NCBI RefSeq assembly: GCF_000161455.1 | Contig: NZ_CM000745.1 | Location: 3,332,355 to 3,396,354, forward strand | Length of the DNA stretch: 64,000 bases | Source of the DNA: Bacillus pseudomycoides DSM 12442 | Lineage (GTDB): Bacteria > Bacillota > Bacilli > Bacillales > Bacillaceae_G | Direction of reading: 5' to 3' | Part shown: piece after piece, positions 1 through 7,447 of the stretch | Numbering within the stretch: position 1 is the stretch's first letter | Layout: each line of letters opens with the position of its first letter | The notes under the pieces: generated by a model | The model's database searches: none | Told to the model about the DNA's origin: nothing | Seen by the model: the letters and a program-made list of their open reading frames with translations, nothing else | Translations under genes and position numbers: made by a program

Positions 1-130
1 ATAAGTGACAACTAACTGACCAGAAATGAATAAGTGTTGGCTTTTCGCCAATTAGTGATTCACGTACTACTTCTCCATTTAACACTGTTGTTGCACCGTC
101 TAAAGAAGGCATTGGTTGACGTAATTTCAT
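1..130 (-). CDS. ykuV: Thioredoxin-like thiol-disulfide oxidoreductase YkuV, cut by the window edge
   Basis: Only the first 43 codons are present; the gene runs off the left edge. The N-terminus MKLRQPMPSLDG and the segment GEKPTLIHFWSVSCHL match the Bacillus YkuV family, in which the cysteine of SCHL is the first cysteine of a CxxC redox site. The second cysteine lies beyond the edge. The ATG is at 128-130 behind a G-rich ribosome site (AAGGGGGGAAAATC). The gene lies just downstream of ykuU in the same direction, as in B. subtilis, which fits a shared role in thiol redox or peroxide reduction. Identification is by recalled family sequence. Confidence 0.85.
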   Translation of the reverse strand, partial: MKLRQPMPSLDGATTVLNGEVVRESLIGEKPTLIHFWSVSCHL

Positions 131-204
131 GATTTTCCCCCCTTACGAATGTAGAGAAAGGCCTAACAAAATATTGTTAGACCCTGCTATATTTCACAAT
201 AAAA

Positions 205-753
205 TTAAACGTTTAAAGTTGCTTGACCTGGTTTCCAGTTTGCTGGGCAAAGTCCACCAGTTTGAAGAGCTTGAAGAACACGAATTACTTCGTCAACTTC
301 ACGGCCAATGTTGTTGTGATGTACAACTTGGTACATTAATTCGCCTTCTGGGCTAATGATGAATAAACCACGAAGTGCGATACCTTCTTCTTCAAGTAAT
401 ACACCGTAGTCACGAGATACTACATGGTTTGTATCAGCAGCTAGAGGGTATTTTAATTCACCTAAACCGTTTTTCGTACGGTCAGTGTTAATCCAAGCTA
501 AGTGAGTGTGAATTGTATCAGTAGATACACCAATTACTTCTGCATCTAAATCTTCGAACTCATCATAACGATCAGAAAGTGCGATAATTTCTGTTGGACA
601 TACGAAAGTGAAGTCCATTGGATAGAAGAAAAGTACCGTCCATTTGTCCTGTTTCATAACCTCTTCAAGACTTACTTTACCAAATTCTTTGTTTGGCATA
701 ACAGCGTCCATTTCAAAGCGTGGCGCTTGTTTTGCTACCATACGTTCTGCCAT
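205..753 (-). CDS. ykuU: 2-Cys peroxiredoxin YkuU (AhpC/TSA family)
   Basis: 182 residues. The peroxidatic cysteine is near residue 52 in FTFVCPTEI and the resolving cysteine near residue 169 in GGLCPANW, so this is a typical 2-Cys peroxiredoxin that reduces hydroperoxides in the cytoplasm. The open frame extends upstream to 783, but the start at 753 (MAERMVAKQAPRF) follows a GGAGG site and gives the normal family length. ykuV lies about 75 bp downstream and may act as reductant; this is inferred from gene order. Confidence 0.92.
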   Translation of the reverse strand: MAERMVAKQAPRFEMDAVMPNKEFGKVSLEEVMKQDKWTVLFFYPMDFTFVCPTEIIALSDRYDEFEDLDAEVIGVSTDTIHTHLAWINTDRTKNGLGELKYPLAADTNHVVSRDYGVLLEEEGIALRGLFIISPEGELMYQVVHHNNIGREVDEVIRVLQALQTGGLCPANWKPGQATLNV

Positions 754-950
754 ATGTATCAACCTCCGTAAATTTTTTATCATATATTGTCTACTCTTGT
801 ATTATATAAGAGGAATTAGTTTTTAGTCAATTTTATTTGATAATTATTATAAAATAACTTACTAACAACTTGTTCCTCCACCTACCATTATAAAGTATTG
901 TGTTAGAATTACAAAAAAAATGCATCATAAATTATAATTTTCCACATAAA

Positions 951-975
951 AAGAACAGGCTTTAACCCCTGTTCC
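951..975 (-). terminator. Terminator of dapL, overlapping its stop codon
   Basis: On the minus strand GAACAGG pairs with CCTGTTC, followed by TTTTTATG. The dapL stop codon (962-964) sits in the loop. No gene lies between here and ykuU. Confidence 0.75.
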
Positions 976-2092
976 CTTTCCATTTTACATATTGATTTAA
1001 AAACGAAATGGTTTGTTCGATTGCCTCTTCTTTCGGTTGTAGCTTTGCATGATGTAAACCATATTCTGAGTCTACCCCAAGCCAAAACATAAATCCTGGG
1101 ATATCACGAAGCATATACCCGAAATCTTCTCCTGTCATCGCCTCTGTACATGTAACAACATTCATATTCGTTTGCTCAGATGCAAACATCATAAACTCTT
1201 GCGTTAACTCTTCATGATTATATACTTGATGATACATTGCTCCATAATCAATAACAGCTTCACATTGAAATGCTGCTTCGATACCTGTGACAATCGCTTC
1301 TATTCTGCTCTTCACTCGTCTCATCGATTCAACTGATAGTGTTCGAATTGTCCCTTCTAGGCGAGACTTTTCTGCAATAATGTTTTGGACTGTACCACCT
1401 GTAATTTTACCAATTGTAATAACCGCACTATCAAGTGGATTCACATTACGACTAACAACCGATTGAAGCTGTGTAACAAGATGACTTGCCGCAACGATCA
1501 TATCGTTCGCAGTATGTGGATATGCTGCATGTCCACCTTTTCCTTTTAAATCAATATATAGTTCCGATGTATTTGCAAATAGTAATCCTTCTTTTGTTGC
1601 GATTGTCCCCACTGGATACTCTGGTGCGATATGAAGACCTAGAATGATATCAGGCTTCCACTCTTGTAGTTCTTCGCTTCCTAACATAGGTAAAGCGCCA
1701 CCTGGTCCTTCCTCCGCCGGTTGAAAAATAACTACAAGGTTATCATCTATCCTGTCATTTACAACCGCTGTTAAGAGTCCTAAGCCGATTGTAGCATGCA
1801 CATCATGACCACATGCATGCATCATTCCTTCATGAATAGAAGCGAATTCATACCCAGTTTCCTCTGAAATCGGTAAACCATCAATATCTGCACGATAACC
1901 AATCGTTTTCCTTGGATTTCTGCCATTCACTTTAACGATTACGCCCGTTTTCCATGTTTTAACTTCAATATATTCCTTAGGAAGAGTATAAATATAATCT
2001 AAAATATATTGTTGTGTTTTCCATTCCTTAAACCCTAACTCCGGAATCTTATGTAAATCCCTACGAATTTGTACAAATTTACTGACTGTCAT
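962..2092 (-). CDS. dapL: N-acetyldiaminopimelate deacetylase
   Basis: 376 residues, M20 amidohydrolase/deacetylase fold. It removes acetate from N-acetyl-LL-diaminopimelate, the last step of the acetylase branch of lysine and cell-wall DAP synthesis. Visible metal-site motifs are GYRADIDGLP, MHACGHDVH and QPAEEGPGGA. The frame is open to 2182, but the extra N-terminal 30 codons are encoded by a dispersed repeat; the start at 2092 (MTVSKFVQIRRDLHKIP) follows GGTGGAG and gives the usual length. It lies downstream of dapH, separated by that repeat and a hairpin. The third enzyme of the branch, PatA, is at 29143-30306. Confidence 0.93.
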   Translation of the reverse strand: MTVSKFVQIRRDLHKIPELGFKEWKTQQYILDYIYTLPKEYIEVKTWKTGVIVKVNGRNPRKTIGYRADIDGLPISEETGYEFASIHEGMMHACGHDVHATIGLGLLTAVVNDRIDDNLVVIFQPAEEGPGGALPMLGSEELQEWKPDIILGLHIAPEYPVGTIATKEGLLFANTSELYIDLKGKGGHAAYPHTANDMIVAASHLVTQLQSVVSRNVNPLDSAVITIGKITGGTVQNIIAEKSRLEGTIRTLSVESMRRVKSRIEAIVTGIEAAFQCEAVIDYGAMYHQVYNHEELTQEFMMFASEQTNMNVVTCTEAMTGEDFGYMLRDIPGFMFWLGVDSEYGLHHAKLQPKEEAIEQTISFLNQYVKWKGNRG

Positions 2093-2105
2093 GTCTCCAC
2101 CACCA

Positions 2106-2210
2106 TTTATCTCGCTATTCGCGGGCAGTAAGACCTCCAACTCAAAATTCAGCGAAAGCAAAGAAGTTAGGTGGGTGATCAACTGCCCGTAAAAGTTTCA
2201 CTTTATAAAA
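2106..2210 (-). repeat. Dispersed repeat, family B, copy between dapH and dapL
   Basis: Minus-strand sequence begins TTTATAAAGTGAAACTTT, contains CACCTAAC, GCTTTCGCT and TTACTGCCC, and ends in GCGAGATAAA. The same ordered blocks occur on the plus strand at 19440-19567. It resembles the short 'bcr' class repeats of the B. cereus group, but I cannot assign a number. Confidence 0.75.
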
Positions 2211-2241
2211 AGCGTAAGAGCCTATTTGCCCTTACGCTTTT
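2205..2241 (-). terminator. Hairpin after dapH
   Basis: AAAAGCGTAAG pairs with CTTACGCTTTT across an 11-base loop, followed on the minus strand by TTATAAAG. It sits after the dapH stop codon and next to the dispersed repeat. It could terminate or attenuate dapH-dapL read-through. Confidence 0.65.
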
Positions 2242-2246
2242 GTACT

Positions 2247-2969
2247 TTATTTTTCTGGGTTTAATTGACGAAGTTCTTGTTTAATTTCTGTTTTTGCTTT
2301 TGTCTTCTCATCAATTTCTTTAATAACACGAGCTGGTGTTCCTGCAACCACTGTATATGGCGGTACATCTTCCGTTACAACTGCACCTGCTGCAACAACC
2401 GCGCCTTTACCAACTGTAACACCTTCTAGGACAACTACATTTGCACCAATTACAACGTCATCTTCAACGATAACTGGTTTTGCAGAAGGTGGTTCGATCA
2501 CACCTGCAAGTACTGCCCCAGCACCAACGTGACAGTTTTTACCTACTGTAGCACGTCCGCCAAGCACTGCATTCATATCAATCATTGAACCTTCACCGAT
2601 TACTGCACCGATATTAATCGTTGCATTCATCATAATAACTGCATTATCACCGATTTCAACATGGTCACGAATAATTGCACCTGGTTCAATACGAGCTTTA
2701 ATACCTTTTAAATCAAGCATTGGAATAGCAGAATTACGACGGTCGTTTTCAACAACGTAATCTACAACGTGCTTTTTATTGTCTTCAAGAATTGTCTTAA
2801 TCTCAGACCATTCTCCAAATAAAACACCAGATTTTTTATTTACAAATGCTTGTACTGTTTCAGGGAATGTTACTTCTTTTAAATCCCCTTTTATGTATAC
2901 CTTTACAGGAGTTTTCTTCTCGCTTTTTTGAATAAACGAAATAATTTCGTTTGCATCCATCATTTTCAT
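2247..2969 (-). CDS. dapH: Tetrahydrodipicolinate N-acetyltransferase
   Basis: 240 residues, the standard length for the Bacillus enzyme. It transfers acetyl from acetyl-CoA to tetrahydrodipicolinate, opening the acetylated DAP/lysine branch. An N-terminal DapH domain (about residues 1-85) is followed by left-handed beta-helix hexapeptide repeats from about residue 90 to 215, seen as repeated I/V-G-x-x-A/V units such as IGEGSMIDMNAVLGGRATVG and VGKGAVVAAGAVV. The ATG at 2969 is preceded by GGAGG. dapL follows in the same direction. Confidence 0.95.
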   Translation of the reverse strand: MKMMDANEIISFIQKSEKKTPVKVYIKGDLKEVTFPETVQAFVNKKSGVLFGEWSEIKTILEDNKKHVVDYVVENDRRNSAIPMLDLKGIKARIEPGAIIRDHVEIGDNAVIMMNATINIGAVIGEGSMIDMNAVLGGRATVGKNCHVGAGAVLAGVIEPPSAKPVIVEDDVVIGANVVVLEGVTVGKGAVVAAGAVVTEDVPPYTVVAGTPARVIKEIDEKTKAKTEIKQELRQLNPEK

Positions 2970-3040
2970 GCTTGTTGCCTCCTAAATCCATTTATAATGT
3001 TACTCTACCAAACGAAAGAGCTACTAGCAAGACAATAATC

Positions 3041-3898
3041 TTATTTTTCCATTTGAATTTCTTCTATAATATCTAAAAATGCTTGCACTTGCTTAAGTTG
3101 CCTTGCAGAATCGCTTGTCAATAACCACGTTTCTCGAGTCAATTGAACAGGCGTTTTATATGTCTTTTCTCTTACTTCTTTTAACACAGTAGAAGGCAAC
3201 AGCGCATAACCAATTCCATTTAAAACGAGCTGCTTACATGTTTCAATTTGATCAACTACAATCGTTCGTTTAGGAGGATTAGAAAATAAACTATACCACC
3301 AATTTTGTATTTGTCCATAGTATGTGGAATCGCTTTTAAATTGTATAAACGGTCTGTTTGTATCTTTCAACATAGAAATATCTTTAATTTCTGTGTCAAC
3401 TAAATACAGCTCATCCTCAAATAATTGCTGTTTATACCCTTTATATTCTTGTTTCCCTCGTAGTATAGCTACATGAACATCCCCTTCATAGAATTGCTTC
3501 TGTACTTCACTACTCCATCCCGTGAAAAGGGAAATTTTAACAAATGGATATTTTTGTACAAACCGCTTTAAAACAGGTGGTAACCAATATTGTCCAATCA
3601 CAGATGCCACAGCTATCTTTAATGTCCCATATGTTTCCGTACGATAGATTGCTAATTCACTTTTAATTGCCTCTTCCCTTTGCAACATATCTTTCGCATA
3701 ATTGGCCACTTTTTCCCCTTCTGGTGTAATTGTCAGGCCTTTTTGAGAACGGATAAAAAATTTCATTCCCCACTGTTTTTCCATTGATTGTAATCGTTGA
3801 CTGAGTGCAGGTTGTGAAACGAATAAGCGCTCCGCAGCTTTTCTCATATTGGATTCCTGTGCTAAAACAACCATCATTTGAAAATCATCAATTTGCAA
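3041..3898 (-). CDS. ccpC: LysR-family regulator CcpC
   Basis: 285 residues. The N-terminal winged helix-turn-helix (MRKAAERLFVSQPALSQRL, about 18-36) and the C-terminal substrate-binding domain (from about 90) are typical of LysR. Position beside darB, abbA and ykuK matches B. subtilis ccpC (ykuM), the citrate-sensing repressor of aconitase and citrate synthase genes. The start is TTG behind GGGAGAAAG. The function is carried over from gene order and family; no target operator was checked. Confidence 0.85.
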   Translation of the reverse strand: MQIDDFQMMVVLAQESNMRKAAERLFVSQPALSQRLQSMEKQWGMKFFIRSQKGLTITPEGEKVANYAKDMLQREEAIKSELAIYRTETYGTLKIAVASVIGQYWLPPVLKRFVQKYPFVKISLFTGWSSEVQKQFYEGDVHVAILRGKQEYKGYKQQLFEDELYLVDTEIKDISMLKDTNRPFIQFKSDSTYYGQIQNWWYSLFSNPPKRTIVVDQIETCKQLVLNGIGYALLPSTVLKEVREKTYKTPVQLTRETWLLTSDSARQLKQVQAFLDIIEEIQMEK

Positions 3899-4113
3899 CT
3901 TTCTCCCTCTTTCCTTATCTTACATCTAAGCTCAATATATATGTTGCACTATTCTCTAACATGCGATATTTAATTTTTATTTTCAAGAAGCTTGGATAAA
4001 TTGACATTTCACTTAACCTTTTATACTTGTTGACGCTGTTCCCTATACACAATGGAAAAGAGACGCATGATAAAAAAGCGACTTCTTTTTTATTCGAAGT
4101 CGCTTACCCTTCT

Positions 4114-4557
4114 TTATCGATTATACTGTCTTACTTTTTTGTTCAACAATTTTAAAATAGCACGCCTTGTTAAAATTCCTTCAAAGTACCCGTCATTGTT
4201 TACAGCACAAATAAATGGATGATCAATTGTCATTTCTAACGCTTTAGCAAATGAATCTTCAAGTCCAAGATTCGGAATGTCCTTTTTCATTACATTCTCC
4301 ACTTTCATATCCTCAAGCTTTTCAAATTCAATGCGTTCTAACCCTAAAATACCATCCAAAATCATCGCAGTACTTATTAATCCATGCAATTTATACATGG
4401 GATCTAAAACAGGAATCGCAGAATATCCAGACTTTACAAGAACAAGTAAAGCATGTTCTAAGCTATTTCCAATTTGAACATGTGCAACTTTTTCTGATGA
4501 AATCATTAAATCCTTTACAAGAACTTGTTGAAACTCATCTTTCGGAATACTAATCAT
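4114..4557 (-). CDS. darB: CBS-domain c-di-AMP sensor DarB/CbpB
   Basis: 147 residues, essentially two CBS motifs: one around VLVKSGYSAIPVLD and one around DHPFICAVNNDGYFEGILT. Length and neighbourhood (between ccpC and abbA) match B. subtilis YkuL, now DarB, and Listeria CbpB. These bind c-di-AMP and, when unliganded, activate the (p)ppGpp synthetase Rel and pyruvate carboxylase. The ATG follows GGGGGAT. Binding is known for the family, not shown here. Confidence 0.88.
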   Translation of the reverse strand: MISIPKDEFQQVLVKDLMISSEKVAHVQIGNSLEHALLVLVKSGYSAIPVLDPMYKLHGLISTAMILDGILGLERIEFEKLEDMKVENVMKKDIPNLGLEDSFAKALEMTIDHPFICAVNNDGYFEGILTRRAILKLLNKKVRQYNR

Positions 4558-4644
4558 TTTATATCCCCCACTTTTTCTCCCTTTTTCCTGCTAACATGAT
4601 CTCCAATAGACTATTCATAAGAACCTTACTGTTCGAAGTTAATC

Positions 4645-4673
4645 ATATCCACGGCTAAAAGTTTCACTTTATT
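4645..4673 (-). repeat. Family B repeat fragment
   Basis: Minus strand AATAAAGTGAAACTTTTAGC matches the start of the family B repeat; the remainder is not recognisable. The rest of the 4558-4806 gap is AT-rich, with no gene seen. Confidence 0.4.
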
Positions 4674-4806
4674 TCCCATTTCTACTCATATCTTATGATA
4701 GCGTTTTCATATTATTATTTTGTCCTTATTTATTACAACAAAAAATAATGATACACAGTTCATTTTACCATAGAACACAAAAAAAAGACTACCTTTCTGG
4801 TAGCTC

Positions 4807-4998
4807 TTAGTATCCTTCATTTTTTAATCGATTAAATAACCTTGTAATTCTTCTATATTGGGAAATATCAGCTTTTTTTAAACCAATTTCAATATCTGTA
4901 AGCTCAACAGCTAGAATTTCAGTAGCGTAGTTTTGACGAAATAAAATATCTAACAGCAAGCTTTTTTCTTCGTTTGTTAAAGTAACTTCCGTCTGCAT
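4807..4998 (-). CDS. abbA: Probable AbrB antirepressor AbbA
   Basis: 63 residues, acidic and helical. The segment LTNEEKSLLLDILFRQNYA and the later YRRITRLFNRLKNEGY resemble B. subtilis AbbA (65 residues), which binds the DNA-recognition surface of AbrB and relieves repression at sporulation onset. The gene lies between ykuK and darB, the same position as in B. subtilis, and this carries most of the identification. Start ATG behind AAGGAGAGG. Confidence 0.78.
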   Translation of the reverse strand: MQTEVTLTNEEKSLLLDILFRQNYATEILAVELTDIEIGLKKADISQYRRITRLFNRLKNEGY

Positions 4999-5079
4999 AT
5001 ACTCCTCTCCTTATGCTTTTTTCTTATTATTTATTATATAAAATATTCGCTTAGTTTAATAGATAAAAAATTCAGTTTT

Positions 5080-5598
5080 TCACTTTGTATATCGATTTGC
5101 ATAACTAAAAGCTGCATAAGCATCAGGTTTAATTTTTGCAGTCAGCCCCATCGCCTTCACCTTCATTGTCATATCCGAAATAAATTCTTTTGTTAATCCA
5201 TTATTTCCTATATCCAAGTGAATTTCCATTACAAATCCAGCTCCTTCATGAGCGTATGGATGTAAAATCTCCCATATCCGCCTTATATGTTCCGGTGTAA
5301 ACAAACAGGCGACTTCTTGACTAAACTGTGTTTCTAAATATATTTTCTCACGTAAGGTAGGTGGTCTTTTATGTACTGCTTTATGTTTTAAACATCCCCA
5401 TGCTCCTTTCCCAACACGATGAATGTGCACTGCCGTAATAAAACGAGTATCTTTTTGATGTGCTTGTGAATCAGTTCCAATAGACAGTCGATATAAATTG
5501 CGTGGATCTCTTTTAATAAAATTACAGATGCGTGAGAAAACCGTTTCAAAATTCATATTTCTCTCTGATACATTATAAAATGGATGCTCACCGTCCAC
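5080..5598 (-). CDS. ykuK: YkuK-family RNase H-like protein (DUF458)
   Basis: 172 residues, the same length as B. subtilis YkuK. The segment YRLSIGTDSQAHQKDTRFI holds the first conserved acidic residue of an RNase H-like fold, and EIHLDIGNNG and KPDAYAAFSYANRYTK mark the family C-terminus. Biochemical role unknown. The start is GTG at 5598, preceded at about 10 bases by GAAGGG. It is probably co-oriented with the small zinc-ribbon gene upstream. Confidence 0.82.
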   Translation of the reverse strand: MDGEHPFYNVSERNMNFETVFSRICNFIKRDPRNLYRLSIGTDSQAHQKDTRFITAVHIHRVGKGAWGCLKHKAVHKRPPTLREKIYLETQFSQEVACLFTPEHIRRIWEILHPYAHEGAGFVMEIHLDIGNNGLTKEFISDMTMKVKAMGLTAKIKPDAYAAFSYANRYTK

Positions 5599-5673
5599 AT
5601 AGTCACGTCCCTTCGATTAGACAGACTTTTTGCATTCTCATTGTATGGGACAAAAGAGGAAAATATGACTTTA

Positions 5674-5832
5674 TTATCCTTTACTTGTTTCTATATTTCG
5701 GATGGAATACTTACATGCTGGACAAGTATAAATTACATTCTGATTAGACTGAGCTGTTAGCACATGATCAATTTCAAATGACATATGACATTTTGGACAA
5801 ACAACAATTGGTAATCGTTCCACACTCCACAT
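5674..5832 (-). CDS. Small zinc-ribbon protein
   Basis: A 52-codon frame starting MWSVERLPIVVCPKCHMSF and ending YTCPACKYSIRNIETSKG. Two CPxC pairs about 25 residues apart (CPKC and CPAC) form a one-zinc ribbon. A GAAGGG site lies one base before the ATG, so translation may begin at the in-frame GTG nine bases later (5823), where spacing is better. It sits 75 bp upstream of ykuK on the same strand. No function is assignable; nucleic-acid binding is a guess. Confidence 0.7.
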   Translation of the reverse strand: MWSVERLPIVVCPKCHMSFEIDHVLTAQSNQNVIYTCPACKYSIRNIETSKG

Positions 5833-5881
5833 TCCCTTCAAACTTTTAATACCAGTGTAGGAAGAACCAAAAAATCTTATA

Positions 5882-5900
5882 CATATAAAGTGAAACTTCC
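5882..5900 (+). repeat. Family B repeat fragment
   Basis: ATATAAAGTGAAACTTCCAT matches only the opening block of the family B repeat. Confidence 0.35.
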
Positions 5901-6002
5901 ATCAAGCTTTTACAAATCGTTATCTCCACATATCTTCTTTAATTCCTTATCCTCTTACTACCCATTAATGAAGAATGAAGTTATTATTAAAATCACCAAA
6001 AA

Positions 6003-6030
6003 AGGTACCGCTTCTCGCGGTACCTTTTTT
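6003..6030 (-). terminator. Terminator of ykuJ
   Basis: AAGGTACCGC pairs with GCGGTACCTT around a four-base loop, followed by TTTTTT on the minus strand. Confidence 0.85.
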
Positions 6031-6037
6031 GTATGTA

Positions 6038-6274
6038 TCAAGAAATAATATCGTAGATCTCAATTGCAACCATATCAATGTTATCGAATTGATACACTTG
6101 TGGCTTTTCGCCTTGCTGATACACTTCTAACTCATACATTTCACTTTTATCGAAAAATTTCACGCTACATTTGCGTTCACCGTTCACTTCAAAATAGCGT
6201 TGTGCTACTTCACCGCTTTCAGCTTGTTCTTGTAGACTAACAAGTCGAGTTAAAATTCCTTGGAGTAGAGACAT
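6038..6274 (-). CDS. ykuJ: YkuJ-family small protein
   Basis: 78 residues. QRYFEVNGERKCSVKFF and QFDNIDMVAIEIYDI match B. subtilis YkuJ (79 residues), an alpha/beta protein of unknown role. The open frame extends to 6361, but the start at 6274 (MSLLQGILTRL) has AAAGGGGAG upstream and gives the family length. Its order beside ykuI, ykuK and abbA is conserved. Confidence 0.85.
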   Translation of the reverse strand: MSLLQGILTRLVSLQEQAESGEVAQRYFEVNGERKCSVKFFDKSEMYELEVYQQGEKPQVYQFDNIDMVAIEIYDIIS

Positions 6275-6450
6275 GAAATCTCCCCTTTCTCTAATCTTCC
6301 TACCAATAGGTTTTACAGCTATACTCATTCTATCCGTCATAACAGAAAAAATGTTCCACACTCTAGGATAAAGCTTCTTGACGAGAAACTCAACTAAAAT
6401 TTGTCGAAAAAAGAAGTAAAAAGCGGAAAGGAAATCTTTTTTTTCCTTTA

Positions 6451-6479
6451 TTGCGGTTTTTGTAGCTGCGGAATATAAT
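6451..6479 (+). promoter_or_regulatory. Sigma-A type promoter of the glutaredoxin gene
   Basis: TTGCGG (6451-6456) and TATAAT (6474-6479) are separated by 17 bases and lie about 30 bases before the start codon. Confidence 0.6.
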
Positions 6480-6507
6480 AAAAAGCAGAAAAAGAGGAGG
6501 ATTTATA

Positions 6508-6750
6508 ATGAAAAAAATAGAGGTTTATACACAACCAGATTGCCCACCATGTACCATTGTAAAAGAATTCTTAAAACACAACAACATAACATACAAAGAA
6601 TTTGATGTCAAAAAGGATACCGCTGCTCGCGACCGTCTTTTATATGACTATAACTCATACTCAACTCCAACCGTTGTCATTGATGGGGAAGTTGTCTCTG
6701 GTTTTCAAATTGAAAAATTACAACAGTTACTAAATCTAGAACAGGAATAG
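6508..6750 (+). CDS. Glutaredoxin-family thiol protein
   Basis: 80 residues, one thioredoxin-fold domain. The redox motif is CPPC at residues 12-15 (QPDCPPCTIVKEFL), and the cis-proline is in YSTPTVVIDG. Probably a cytoplasmic dithiol glutaredoxin/NrdH-like electron donor. Start ATG behind AGAGGAGG with its own promoter. It faces the downstream gene convergently. Confidence 0.85.
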   Translation: MKKIEVYTQPDCPPCTIVKEFLKHNNITYKEFDVKKDTAARDRLLYDYNSYSTPTVVIDGEVVSGFQIEKLQQLLNLEQE

Positions 6751-6762
6751 GCAATGATTCAC

Positions 6763-7263
6763 CTATTCCTGTTCTTTCAACTCTTGTAATTTTTTCATTT
6801 CTATTAAAAGCTCCTGACTCTCATGATAACCAGCTAATTTCCATTTCCCTTCTTCCTTTTGCAACGTGATAATTTGATATTGTTCATTTTTCACCCATTC
6901 ATATACGTATAAAAGCCCATGTTCTTCGTCAAATGCTAACTTTGTTTGAGAAGTAAAAGAAAAAGGAGCTTCTTTTGTAGGAAGTAAATGTTCACCACTT
7001 TGTTTGTCACCGTTACTATTTTCATCTGTAAAAACTTGAAGAAAGTTATTTGTAAAATAAGGTGATAGTGCATCATACATCTTCCCCATTGATAAATGCT
7101 TCCCACGAATTGAAAATTGTACCTCATATCCCTTTTGAATGGTTGTAAACACTTCTTTTCGATCCACTTTTATTTCTTCTTTACCAAGAACCGTTGTAAC
7201 ACTATACCCAACTAGAAAGGCAACACATAAAAATAGAACAAACCAAATTCCATATTTTCTCAT
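6763..7263 (-). CDS. Membrane-anchored extracytoplasmic protein, possibly DUF3993
   Basis: 166 residues. One N-terminal membrane segment (about 5-26, YGIWFVLFLCVAFLVGYSV) with no lipobox cysteine suggests a signal anchor and a domain outside the membrane. The rest is soluble, with GKWKLAGYHESQELLIEM near the end, a form seen in NTF2-like or DUF3993 proteins. The family name is from memory and uncertain. Start ATG behind AAGGAAGG. Confidence 0.6.
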   Translation of the reverse strand: MRKYGIWFVLFLCVAFLVGYSVTTVLGKEEIKVDRKEVFTTIQKGYEVQFSIRGKHLSMGKMYDALSPYFTNNFLQVFTDENSNGDKQSGEHLLPTKEAPFSFTSQTKLAFDEEHGLLYVYEWVKNEQYQIITLQKEEGKWKLAGYHESQELLIEMKKLQELKEQE

Positions 7264-7421
7264 TTTCTCACCTTCCTTTAACAGAGCTTGTCTTTGTAGT
7301 ATTCATTGTAACAATGATTATGTAAAGAAAGGGATGGTTTCGTTCGTAAAATCTTTACAATGATAGACAGCATTTTTGCCATCTTTTTCACTATTACCAA
7401 TTTATGCTAAAAACAAACAAA

Positions 7422-7447
7422 AAAATGCACGAATTGCTTCGTGCATT
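7422..7447 (-). terminator. Terminator of ykuI, overlapping its stop codon
   Basis: AATGCACGAA pairs with TTCGTGCATT around a four-base loop, then TTTTTTTG on the minus strand. The last codons of ykuI lie in the stem. Confidence 0.85.
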
